A stretch of 21,632 nucleotides of DNA from the NCBI GenBank assembly GCA_046727955.1, contig JBKPDO010000343.1, positions 1 to 21,632 of the forward strand, read 5' to 3'. The stretch comes from DASVXQ01 sp046727955 (GTDB lineage Bacteria > Actinomycetota > CALGFH01). Below, one piece after another: positions 1-6,601 of this stretch. Within the stretch, counting starts at the first letter, position 1; the number at the start of each line of letters is the position of its first letter. Both the position numbers and the translations under genes were made by a program. The notes below the pieces were generated by a model. That model had not been told where the DNA came from. It saw only the letters and a list, made by a program, of their open reading frames with translations, and made no database searches.

Positions 1-102
1 GACGACATCGTCGCGGCGGCCGAGCGTGGCATCCACCGCATCCGCCACACCCACCACCTACCGTTCTCGTTCTTGCGCTACTGCGGTCTGTCCCTATGGT
101 GA
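1..102 (+). CDS. C-terminal end of a probable IS630-type transposase (partial)
   Basis: Frame 1 is open from the window edge to TGA at 100-102 and encodes 33 residues ending in LRYCGLSLW. A short basic stretch followed by a hydrophobic F-L-R-x-x-G-L-S-L tail is what I associate with the ends of IS630-family transposases, but no catalytic DDE residue lies inside the window, so the family call is weak. It sits at the left of a mobile-looking stretch. The start lies upstream of the window. Confidence 0.35.
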   Translation, partial: DDIVAAAERGIHRIRHTHHLPFSFLRYCGLSLW

Positions 103-110
103 GCCAACAA

Positions 111-410
111 CTATGTCATTGGAAGGGGCGAGCTTCTTTTAATGATTAAGGCACCAAGGGCGCCCCGGCGAAGACGACGATGAGCAGCTCGCAGATAGAC
201 AACGAAGGCGCCGAGTACCAATGTCGACAAGCATACGTATAACACCGATTGGGCACTTCCAGCCCAAATCTTAGCGATCAAAACCCCAACCAGGGGGACG
301 AGGGCCGCTACAACGGCACCCACCATTGCTGGCACAACTTGTTGTATCCACCATTCAAAGGAGCGGAGGTTAGATGGGCCTCGGGGATGACTGCGTCTTC
401 TGCGACCCAT
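111..410 (-). CDS. small membrane protein of unknown function
   Basis: Encodes 99 aa. The N-terminus is very basic (MGRRRRSHPRG) and is followed by two hydrophobic segments at about residues 27-48 (ending VPLVGVLIA) and 55-73 (VLYVCLSTLVLGAFVVYL), then a basic tail. This predicts a two-helix membrane protein with positively charged ends inside the cell. I chose ATG at 410 because AGGAG (minus strand, 426-422) lies 8 bases upstream; the longer GTG start at 419 overlaps that ribosome binding site. The surrounding DNA is less GC-rich than the rest of the window, which suggests transfer along with the neighbouring transposase end. I do not recognise a family. Confidence 0.5.
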   Translation of the reverse strand: MGRRRRSHPRGPSNLRSFEWWIQQVVPAMVGAVVAALVPLVGVLIAKIWAGSAQSVLYVCLSTLVLGAFVVYLRAAHRRLRRGALGALIIKRSSPLPMT

Positions 411-421
411 TGACCCCACTC

Positions 422-889
422 CTACCGACTCAGGGCTTGCGTTGCATATCCAACACTATCAGCCTGGTGAGCTATACCTGACCCCTCGTTCGACGTGCCG
501 CGTCGCAGTGCCGCTGCGAGTGGTCGTATGGTCGCCTCCAGCACCGGGCGTACAGGTCGCATGGTCGCCCCGCACGACCACTCGCCTGGAGGCGCGGATG
601 TCTGGTCGCCTACAGGAACGTGTCGCCTGGCCGGCGTCGGGGCGGAAGCTGATGATCGTACTGGCTGGCCCGATGAGTTCGATTGGCGTGCAGCCGGAGT
701 CATTGTTGAGGGTGAGGACACCGTAGCGAGTCCACCATAGCGGCGTAACTTGGGGTCAGCCGACAGTTCTCTAGTAGTCGTCGCGGGCTACTGCGGCTTG
801 CGCGTTGACGGGGTCGCTGCGACCGGTAGCTGGGTGCGTGGTCTGCCGGATGGTCGCCTCGGTAGTCGTGGTGGTCGCACCACCACCAG
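422..889. other. non-coding GGTCGC-rich stretch between membrane protein and relaxase
   Basis: No convincing gene. The open frames here have no usable ribosome binding site and their residue content reflects the repeated hexamer. The stretch holds an inverted repeat at 533-594 and scattered GGTCGC copies that continue into the 3' end of the relaxase gene. The part at about 690-780 is less repetitive and shows nothing I recognise. Confidence 0.4.
533..594. terminator. nested inverted repeat: terminator or oriT-like structure
   Basis: The outer arms are CGCCTCCAG (533-541) and CTGGAGGCG (586-594), a perfect 9-bp match. Inside them sits a smaller pair, TGGTCG (562-567) and CGACCA (575-580). It lies about 300 bases downstream of the relaxase stop codon, convergent with nothing, and has no T-tract. 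It could end the transfer transcript, or be a recognition structure for the relaxase; the sequence cannot decide. Confidence 0.35.
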
Positions 890-3800
890 CTACATGGCGC
901 GCTCGTGGTCATGGTCGCGGTCGCGGTGGTCTGGTCGCCCACGGTCGCCCTGATGGCGGCCTCGGTGGTCGCTGCGACCGGTCGCCTCCGCGTGGTCGCC
1001 TCGGTCGCTGCGACCGGTCGCCTCCAGGCGGTCGGGGCGCTCGGTGCGGTCGCCTGCCAGGTCGCGCAGGCGACCAATCGCCCGCTCGGCATGCCGCCTG
1101 GCCTGTCGTTGTTCAAGCGAGGCGTCCTTGCCGTGCGGCTCGGGACCCAATGCGCGCTCGGCGTCGGCGACGTTCCACTGCTGCCGGTACTCCACCATCT
1201 GCCCGACCGCCCGGTCCCAGACACGGCCACCCTTGATGGTGGCCGGCCGCTGGCCCAGCTCCCGCGACCACGTGGGCCGCTCCAGCTCGACTGCGCGCGC
1301 GGCCACCCGCCGCTGCCACGCCTCCTCGCGCATGACCGCCTGGTACTCGGCGGCCAGGTCGGGGTTGGCCTCCCGGTGGGCGTGGTAGTGCTGCTGCGCG
1401 TGGCGCAGGTGGCGTTCGCGGTCGGCGGCACGGTCGGCCTGTTGCCGGGCGACCTGGTAGGCCGCCTCGGCCTGCTTGGCCTGCTCCCGGGCGCGGCCGA
1501 GGTCGTCCCGCCGCAGGAACCGGGCGGGACCGTGCTCCAGGCTGGCGACCAGGTCGCGGGCCTCCTGCCGCCGGGTGGTCGCCTCGGCCAGCCGCTGCTC
1601 GTGCTGTTCGCGTCGCGTGGTCGCATGGTCGAGCAACCTGGACTGGTCGCGTGGGCCGTCGGTGAGTAGTTCGGCGAGCTGCTCGCGGCGGGCGCGGAGG
1701 TGGTGCTTGCCCATGCTTCGCAGATCCAGCCTGCAGGTGGTGTCGGCGGCGAGCCGCTGGCTGCCGTCGCGCCTGGCGACCGTGGCGAACTGCTCGACCT
1801 GCTCGATGGGGGTCGGCTCGGCGCCGGGCACGTCCACCGCCTCCCGCTCGCGGCTGCGGATGGCGGGCTCGGGGATGATGACGCTGTAGTAGCGGGTCCG
1901 CCCAATCGCGCGCGAACCGGCGACGTGGAGCCATTGGCGGTCCTCGGCGCTGGTGACGCGCACCAACACGTCGTCCAAGGTGATCCCCTGGGCCTTGTGC
2001 CCGGTGCTCGCATAGGCCAGATCGACGGTGCGCCGGTCGGGGTTGTTGCCGACCCACCGGGCCGGCCGCTCGTCCAGGTACGCCCGGGGCAGGGTCACCT
2101 GGCGGCCATCCTCCAGCCGCAGCGTCATGGAGCGGTGCTCGAGATCCACCGCGACGACTTGGCCGCGGGTGGCGTTGGCGACCCCCAACGACTTGATGGC
2201 GTTCTTGCCGCACACCACCTGATCGCCCACGGCGAAGCTGCGATCCCGGACGGTCAGCCGCTCGGCGCCGAGCTGGCCTTGGGCGTCGCGGAGCTGCTGG
2301 CAGGCGGTGTTGAACTGGTCGACCTCGTCGCGGCGGTAGGCGAGGATCACGACGCGCTTGCCCTGCTGGAACGACTGCCACCAGTCGCTCAGCATGGTTT
2401 CCTTGAGCTGCTGGGGGGTCTCGGCGGCTACCAGGCGCTGGTGCTCGCGGTAGGCGCCCAGCGCCTGCTCGATGTTGCCGTCGCGCAGGTGCTCGACCGC
2501 CTGGCGCTCCCACGGCTCGGCCTGGCGGCGGTTCTCCGTCAACATGGAGGCACCAAGCCGCAGCCTGAGTCCTCGGAAACCGCCGCCGGCGTCGATCGAG
2601 GCGAGCTGCTTGTCGTCGCCCACCAGCACGACCTTGGCGCGCGCGTCGGCGGCGTAGTCCAGCAGACGGGCGAGCTTGCGGGAGCCGAGCATCCCCGCCT
2701 CGTCCACCACCAGCACCGTCCGATCGTCCAACACGCGCTCGTCATCGGCGTGCCCGCGATCCCGGCCGGGCGGTTGCCGCGCAGGTGACAACGTTGGTTG
2801 TCGCGCTGGCGGCCGACGTCGCCCGCGGCCGGCGTGCTCCTGGTCCAGCTCGCCAAGCAGCGCGTCCACTGTGCGGGACCACTCGAACCCCTCCGCGTCC
2901 AAACAGACGGTGGCGATCCCGGTCGGCGCCGCCCCCAGCACGCGGTAGTCCTCGAGCTCCCAGGCATGGCGGGCGACCCCAAGCGCGTAGGTCTTGCCGG
3001 TGCCCGCTTTGCCCACGACCACCGACACGCCCTGCCCGCCCTGGGTGATGTCGCGCACCATCGCCGCCTGGTCCTCACCGATGGTCGGGTGCGCCGCCAG
3101 CGTGTCCCGCAAAGTGTCGTGGGAGCAGGTGCCCGCCTGCTCGCCCGTGCGGCTGACGGCGGCGTCGATCAGGCGTCGCTCGACCTGGAGCAGCTCCGGG
3201 GTGGCGTAGTGGCGCTCCCCGATGGCGTGCTCGCTGACCACGCTCACCGCGCGCTCGGCGAGGAACCGATCGGCCAACCGCTCCAGCTCGGCCGGGCCGA
3301 CCTGCCCGGCCGCCTCGGCGGGCAGCTCCCGGCCGACCGCGCACAGCACTTCCCGGCGGGTGAACGTGGACGCCTGCGCGGTCAGTCCCTCGGGACTGGC
3401 GAGCCGGTCAAACAGTGTCCTGACCGTCCGCTCGGGCAGTCCCGCCGTGGTTGTGAGCACATCGGCGAGTCCTGCCGGCGTCCCGCCCGGTGCGTCTGCA
3501 GAATCACTGTCCCGTCCTGCGGTCCCGGCCGGGTCCTGCTCCCGGGTCCGCTCCCGCCCGGTGAGGTCTCGCACCAGCCGCTGGGGCTCGTAGCCGAGGT
3601 CGCGGGCCTCCTGCTGCCACCTGCCGTACAAGGTCTCGGGCGTCTCGTGGGACTTGGCCGGCCGGGTCGCATGCACCACCTTCTGCACCAGCCTGGGCGT
3701 GCGAGGCTTGCCCTGCGCCTCCTGCCGCTGCAGCTCGGCGCTGATCTGCTCATGCCGCTTGGAGAAGGTGCGGCGCAGCGCCTCGGGCATCCCCTCGATC

Positions 3801-4471
3801 CCACGGTTGCCCCACCGGTCCGCCGCCTGCCACCGCACCCCCAGCGACCGCGACAGCTCGCTCTGGTAGGTCGCCTGGTAGACCGCATCCGCCGCCAGCC
3901 GATGCTGGTACACCTCCCGACCGTCCAGCGTGCGCCACTGCCCGTCCGGGCCCAGGGTGCGGTTGGTGACGATCAGATGGGTTTGCAGCAGCGGGTCCCC
4001 GGCTCGCGAGGTGCGGTGGGTGAACCCCACCGCGAGCAGGCCGTCGCCCTGCACATGCTCGGCGCCGTGCCGGCCCGTCCTTGTGCCGACCTGCCGGTCC
4101 AGGTAGGCGACCGCGGCGCGCACCCCGGCCTGGTGCGCGGCCGCCACCTGCCGCGAGGTCTGCGCATCCCCAAGGCCGTACAGGACCGACACGTCCTTGT
4201 GCGGGCGCAGCACCAGGTCCCAGCCGGGCACCGCATCCTTGCGCGGCGCCCGGCCCAACTGCTCGCCGGTCTTTGGGTCCTGCCACGAGAACAGCCGCGT
4301 GAACGCCTCGGGTGAGCACTCCCCGTTCAGGCCGAGCGCGCGCGCACTGCCGCCGTGGTAGATGCCGGGGGCTTCGCCCTTGCCGGACAGGTACTCCTCG
4401 CGGTTGCGGGCGATCTCCTTGAGGTAGTAGCCCGCCCGCCCCACCGCGAGCTTGGTCAGATCCGCCGTCAC
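890..4471 (-). CDS. traA: MobF-family conjugative relaxase-helicase (TraA/TrwC type)
   Basis: Encodes 1193 aa. Known role of the family: nick one strand at oriT, stay covalently bound through tyrosine, and unwind the DNA for transfer. The N-terminal TrwC relaxase domain (about 1-300) has candidate catalytic Tyr15/Tyr16 and the motif RPHKDVSVLYGLGD (89-102). The metal site reads H152...Q163-T-H165...N170; the middle histidine of the usual three is a glutamine (codon CAA). The helicase half has Walker A GKAGTGKT (487-494), Walker B VLVVDEAG (586-593), GDDKQL (618-623) and YASTGHKAQG (820-829). A charged, probably coiled region follows, then a D/R/H-rich repetitive tail (about 1140-1193). The start is GTG at 4471, overlapping the upstream stop as GTGA, so translation is probably coupled. 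No coupling protein or secretion genes are nearby. Confidence 0.9.
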   Translation of the reverse strand: MTADLTKLAVGRAGYYLKEIARNREEYLSGKGEAPGIYHGGSARALGLNGECSPEAFTRLFSWQDPKTGEQLGRAPRKDAVPGWDLVLRPHKDVSVLYGLGDAQTSRQVAAAHQAGVRAAVAYLDRQVGTRTGRHGAEHVQGDGLLAVGFTHRTSRAGDPLLQTHLIVTNRTLGPDGQWRTLDGREVYQHRLAADAVYQATYQSELSRSLGVRWQAADRWGNRGIEGMPEALRRTFSKRHEQISAELQRQEAQGKPRTPRLVQKVVHATRPAKSHETPETLYGRWQQEARDLGYEPQRLVRDLTGRERTREQDPAGTAGRDSDSADAPGGTPAGLADVLTTTAGLPERTVRTLFDRLASPEGLTAQASTFTRREVLCAVGRELPAEAAGQVGPAELERLADRFLAERAVSVVSEHAIGERHYATPELLQVERRLIDAAVSRTGEQAGTCSHDTLRDTLAAHPTIGEDQAAMVRDITQGGQGVSVVVGKAGTGKTYALGVARHAWELEDYRVLGAAPTGIATVCLDAEGFEWSRTVDALLGELDQEHAGRGRRRPPARQPTLSPARQPPGRDRGHADDERVLDDRTVLVVDEAGMLGSRKLARLLDYAADARAKVVLVGDDKQLASIDAGGGFRGLRLRLGASMLTENRRQAEPWERQAVEHLRDGNIEQALGAYREHQRLVAAETPQQLKETMLSDWWQSFQQGKRVVILAYRRDEVDQFNTACQQLRDAQGQLGAERLTVRDRSFAVGDQVVCGKNAIKSLGVANATRGQVVAVDLEHRSMTLRLEDGRQVTLPRAYLDERPARWVGNNPDRRTVDLAYASTGHKAQGITLDDVLVRVTSAEDRQWLHVAGSRAIGRTRYYSVIIPEPAIRSREREAVDVPGAEPTPIEQVEQFATVARRDGSQRLAADTTCRLDLRSMGKHHLRARREQLAELLTDGPRDQSRLLDHATTRREQHEQRLAEATTRRQEARDLVASLEHGPARFLRRDDLGRAREQAKQAEAAYQVARQQADRAADRERHLRHAQQHYHAHREANPDLAAEYQAVMREEAWQRRVAARAVELERPTWSRELGQRPATIKGGRVWDRAVGQMVEYRQQWNVADAERALGPEPHGKDASLEQRQARRHAERAIGRLRDLAGDRTERPDRLEATGRSDRGDHAEATGRSDHRGRHQGDRGRPDHRDRDHDHERAM
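967..1025. repeat. 36-bp spaced direct repeat inside the relaxase C-terminus
   Basis: A 23-bp sequence beginning GGTCGCTGCGACCGG occurs identically at 967-989 and 1003-1025. Each copy contains the 12-bp perfect palindrome GCGACCGGTCGC (974-985 and 1010-1021). The 36-bp period equals 12 codons and gives the protein repeat EATGRSD...EATGRSD. Confidence 0.75.
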
Positions 4472-5058
4472 CGGTGACCTGCCCGCCGGGCCAGCACCCG
4501 CCGCAACGGCCGATCACACGCTGAAACCTCCCGCAGCGGCCGACACCACCCGGCATAGGCGTCCACCAGCTCCTCGGGCAGCCCCACCAGCTCCACCCGC
4601 CCATCCGCGGCCGGCCGGCCCCACCGGTACGGCCAACACAACCCGCCCGCCAGCTCGCGGATGCGGCGGTAGTAGCCGCCGATCACCCACCGCGCCACCG
4701 CCTGCACCCGCCCCGCCGCCAGCGGGTAGCCGCTGCGGGCGCGCGCGCCGAGCACCAGGTGGGCGTGCTGCAGCAGGCCACCCTCGGAGTCCAGCGGATG
4801 ATCCAACACCCGCGGCGCGTCGGCATCCAGCAGGCGGGCCAGCTCGCCGGCGGCCTGCTCGACCGCGCGCACGTGGGCCTGCGCGATCTGCTCCTGGCGG
4901 TGGTGGGTCTGCTCCAGGTCCGGGTCGCACGCCACGGTGTCCGGGTCGGCGCCTTCCACCGACAGCCGGTACTCGCGCCGGGCAAGGTAGTGGTCCACCA
5001 GCTCGCAGCGCACGATGCTCAGCGTCCGTGGCTGCACCAAGATCAGGTCCCAGCCCAC
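4468..5058 (-). CDS. unknown protein of the transfer operon
   Basis: Encodes 196 aa, no family recognised. The sequence is mixed-charge and helix-rich, with no signal peptide or clear membrane segment: aromatic/basic N-terminus (GWDLILVQPRTLSIVRCELV), His/Gln-rich middle (QTHHRQEQIAQAHVRAVEQA), basic end (RRVLARRAGHR). It overlaps the relaxase start by 4 bases, so it very likely works with it, perhaps as an accessory DNA-binding protein (inference from position only). GTG at 5058 is the first usable start after the in-frame TGA at 5077-5079. No strong ribosome binding site precedes it; the GTG lies in a GGTGGGCTGGTGGGC stretch. It is in the same frame as the 43-aa ORF upstream, so a single interrupted gene is possible. 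Confidence 0.65.
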   Translation of the reverse strand: MGWDLILVQPRTLSIVRCELVDHYLARREYRLSVEGADPDTVACDPDLEQTHHRQEQIAQAHVRAVEQAAGELARLLDADAPRVLDHPLDSEGGLLQHAHLVLGARARSGYPLAAGRVQAVARWVIGGYYRRIRELAGGLCWPYRWGRPAADGRVELVGLPEELVDAYAGWCRPLREVSACDRPLRRVLARRAGHR

Positions 5059-5076
5059 CAGCCCACCAGCAGTGTC

Positions 5077-5208
5077 TCAGCCCTCGGGCAGCTGCAGCCC
5101 ATCGGCCGCCAGCGCCAGGGCGTACTCGTCCGCCCGCTGCGGGCCGACCCCGACCAGCTCGCAGTCGGCGTCGTCGATCAGCTCAGGCGATAGGGAAATC
5201 CCGGCCAT
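5077..5208 (-). CDS. small ORF at the head of the transfer operon
   Basis: Encodes 43 aa starting MAGISLSPELIDDADCELVG, acidic. ATG at 5208 is preceded by GGAAGG 8 bases upstream and GGGAG closer in, which is better support than the longer 60-aa version starting at 5259. The stop (TGA 5077-5079) is in the same frame as the 196-aa gene, with 6 sense codons between the stop and the next GTG. Both pieces contain the string CELV. It may be a leader peptide, a small real protein, or the N-terminal part of one gene broken by a nonsense change. No family recognised. Confidence 0.4.
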   Translation of the reverse strand: MAGISLSPELIDDADCELVGVGPQRADEYALALAADGLQLPEG

Positions 5209-5243
5209 TGCTCCCGCCTTCCCCGCGTCCGGCGCGCGTTTGC

Positions 5244-5257
5244 GCATCCGCGGATGC
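5244..5257. promoter_or_regulatory. perfect 14-bp palindrome in the transfer operon leader
   Basis: GCATCCGCGGATGC is its own reverse complement. It lies between the predicted -10 box and the first ATG of the minus-strand operon, where a repressor or a leader hairpin would act. Half of it, CGGATGCA (5251-5258), recurs at 5328-5335 upstream of the promoter. Confidence 0.45.
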
Positions 5258-5274
5258 ACTGCTGTCGTACTGGA

Positions 5275-5302
5275 ATTGTAGTGTAGCAGTAGGGGGTGTC
5301 AG
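5275..5302 (-). promoter_or_regulatory. candidate promoter of the transfer operon
   Basis: On the minus strand, CTGACA (5302-5297) and TACAAT (5280-5275) are separated by 16 bases, close to the vegetative sigma consensus. The expected start near 5268 leaves a leader of about 60 bases to the ATG at 5208. The assignment rests on motif match only. Confidence 0.45.
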
Positions 5303-5315
5303 CGAAAGGATATGC

Positions 5316-5388
5316 GGTGAGGTTCTGCGGATGCAGAGGTGAGGTTTGAGGAGGCTCAAGAGTGGGGGAGTGGGTTGGAGGTGAGGTT
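5316..5388. repeat. three direct repeats upstream of the transfer operon
   Basis: GGTGAGGTT occurs at 5316-5324, 5338-5346 and 5380-5388. The spacings of 22 and 42 bases are near whole turns of the helix, so a protein could bind all copies on one face. A small inverted repeat, TTGAG (5346-5350) and CTCAA (5355-5359), lies between copies. This could be regulator sites, iterons or part of an oriT. The rest of 5209-5465 shows no gene. Confidence 0.45.
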
Positions 5389-5465
5389 GGGAATAGAGTT
5401 CGTGAGCATTGCTGCAGGGCTATGAGCGTCTAGCTGCGATGATGACGATCAAGCCTCAGGCTGCC

Positions 5466-5494
5466 TGGTCGGGACGTTGACACTTAACTGTCAA
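5466..5494 (-). other. tRNA-like 3' acceptor end with adjoining hairpin
   Basis: On the minus strand CGTCCCGACCA (5476-5466) is exactly the complement of the tRNA-Pro acceptor at 5672-5666, followed by discriminator A and CCA. Directly before it, where a T-arm belongs, is a hairpin with arms TTGACA (5494-5489) and TGTCAA (5482-5477). Its loop lacks the TTCRA consensus and the arm is 18 rather than 17 bases, so it is not a normal T-arm. No sequence able to pair with the CCTGC anticodon stem was found between the two halves. Read as double-stranded DNA the hairpin is also a plausible operator palindrome. Confidence 0.45.
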
Positions 5495-5633
5495 TTCAGG
5501 GAGCAGAGGGAACCGGGCTCAGCGCAGTTTGAAGCGCCTCAAGACGCCCAGCGATTCCGCACCTTATTCGGCCATTGACGGTCGTGTGTGAGCTGCAAGA
5601 ATGCTGCATTGCATAGCGCTAATTGCGGGCTAT

Positions 5634-5672
5634 TCCCAAAGCAGGTGCGCTACCAAACTGCGCCACGTCCCG
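5634..5672 (-). tRNA. tRNA-Pro(UGG), 5' half only, broken after the anticodon loop
   Basis: Read on the minus strand: acceptor CGGGACG (5672-5666), TG, D-arm GCGC-AGTTTGGTA-GCGC, A, anticodon stem CCTGC (5645-5641), loop TTTGGGA (5640-5634) with anticodon TGG. These 39 bases match a bacterial tRNA-Pro in every position-defined element. The next bases (ATAGCCCGC...) do not supply the GCAGG needed to close the anticodon stem. Known precedent: actinobacterial integrative elements such as pSAM2 recombine in tRNA-Pro near the anticodon loop. A transfer module lies just beyond the break. As written the RNA would not be functional unless an intervening sequence is removed. Confidence 0.7.
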
Positions 5673-5889
5673 TCGCATTGGGCCTCTGACCTGCGGAGAT
5701 TGCACGCTCCGCCATGATGAGGGGCGAGCACAACGCTCACTCACCACCTGCTCCGGACTCCGCACCTGCTCCTGAAGGTCCGGTTTGTCCGAAGCGGAGA
5801 AGCCCATGGCACCGCACAGCGTAGACGACTTGGCTCGATGGTTCGAGCGACATCTGCGGGCCGGCAACAAGTCCCCCGTACCGGTGAAG
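5673..5889. other. intergenic stretch between tRNA fragment and tetR
   Basis: Contains a short hairpin, GCGGAG (5693-5698) and CTCCGC (5707-5712), upstream of the tRNA half, and an open frame from 5785 on the plus strand that runs antisense into tetR. That frame has no ribosome binding site and no recognisable domain, so I do not call it a gene. Confidence 0.3.
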
Positions 5890-6564
5890 CTATCGGGTGG
5901 TGGGCAACGATGCAGCGGCGGCGAGCGCGCCGGTGCGGGCGGCCGCGGCGGCGGTGGCGGCGACGCTGTCGGCAAAAGCCTGGCTGGCCTGCTCGCCGGA
6001 GATGAACAGCCGGTAGTAGACCAGGGCGGTCACGGTCTGGATCACTTCGGCGGCGTCGGTGCGGGCGGGCGTCTCGCCGCGCTGCACGGCTCGGTCGACG
6101 ATGACGGTCATCTTGGCGATGCGGGCGGCGATGAACCGGGACAGCAGATCTCGTGCCGCCGGGTTCTGCACGGCCGCCGCGACGATGCTGGCGAGGGCCG
6201 CTCTGATGGCCGGGTGCCGGAGGCTGGCCACCACGGCGCGGGCGAGTGCGCGGAGGTCGGCGTCGAGATCCCCCTCGTCGGGCACGGGTATCTCCTGTGC
6301 CGCTTGCTCGGCCATGAGGTCGGCCAGGAGCCCATCGAGGCTGCCCCAGCGCCGGTAGATCGTGGTCTTGGCGATGCCGGCGCGGGCCGCGACCCGCTCC
6401 AGCCGCGCGCCCGCGTAGCCGTGCTCGGCCAGCTCAGCCATGACGGCCTGCATGACGGCCGCCCGGGTGCGGGCGGTCCGGCCTCCCGGCCTGAGCGTGC
6501 CGGGCGCATTCACACTCAAAGTGAACTCCAGTTGCGTTAGCGTACGGTCTCGTGTAGCCTCCAT
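5890..6564 (-). CDS. TetR/AcrR-family transcriptional regulator
   Basis: Encodes 224 aa, normal TetR length. The helix-turn-helix lies at about residues 50-80: LERVAARAGIAKTTIYRRWG is a clear TetR recognition helix. The remainder is an all-helical ligand-binding/dimerisation domain rich in alanine. It is divergent from the SRPBCC gene with only 37 bases between the two ATGs, and the shared gap holds CTAAC/GTTAG palindromes, so it probably represses both. The start is uncertain: ATG at 6564 has only AGG directly before it, while GTG at 6513 would put the start just before the domain and free an additional operator half-site (6530-6540) for the promoter, but its GGAG is 12 bases away. Confidence 0.85.
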   Translation of the reverse strand: MEATRDRTLTQLEFTLSVNAPGTLRPGGRTARTRAAVMQAVMAELAEHGYAGARLERVAARAGIAKTTIYRRWGSLDGLLADLMAEQAAQEIPVPDEGDLDADLRALARAVVASLRHPAIRAALASIVAAAVQNPAARDLLSRFIAARIAKMTVIVDRAVQRGETPARTDAAEVIQTVTALVYYRLFISGEQASQAFADSVAATAAAAARTGALAAAASLPTTR

Positions 6565-6589
6565 CCTAACGCAACTCTAGTTCGATTAG
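6530..6589. promoter_or_regulatory. operator cluster between tetR and the SRPBCC gene
   Basis: Three related half-sites: AGTTGCGTTAG (6530-6540), CTAACGCAACT (6566-6576) and AGTTCGATTAG (6579-6589). The second and third form an imperfect palindrome with a 2-base centre; the first is an exact reverse complement of the second. On the plus strand TTGCGT (6532-6537) and TAGCCT (6555-6560) are 17 bases apart and could be -35 and -10 boxes overlapped by the sites. Confidence 0.6.
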
Positions 6590-6601
6590 GAGCTCGATGC
6601 G

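Larger units (their letters stand above)
530..1065. repeat. dispersed GGTCGC hexamer cluster
   Basis: I count about 17 copies of GGTCGC on the plus strand, starting at 530, 555, 563, 604, 852, 873, 913, 919, 933, 943, 967, 980, 994, 1003, 1015, 1049 and 1060. Several extend to GGTCGCCT. The cluster crosses the stop codon of the relaxase gene (890), so it is not explained by protein coding alone. Copies are strongly biased to one strand. Confidence 0.7.

Noticed and set aside
2798..4315. 505-codon open frame on the plus strand, opposite the relaxase
   Set aside because: It lies entirely antisense to a relaxase-helicase with intact motifs, has no ribosome binding site, and its composition is what GC-rich codon bias produces on the opposite strand.
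5490..5633. Group I intron inside tRNA-Pro
   Set aside because: The intervening bases show no recognisable P3/P7 core, and no sequence can restore the 3' side of the anticodon stem, so a self-splicing intron is not supported by eye.
5619..5975. 118-codon minus-strand frame ending RDVAQFGSAPALG...
   Set aside because: The V-A-Q-F-G-S-A-P-A-L-G string is the translation of the tRNA-Pro D-arm and anticodon region, a well-known false protein.
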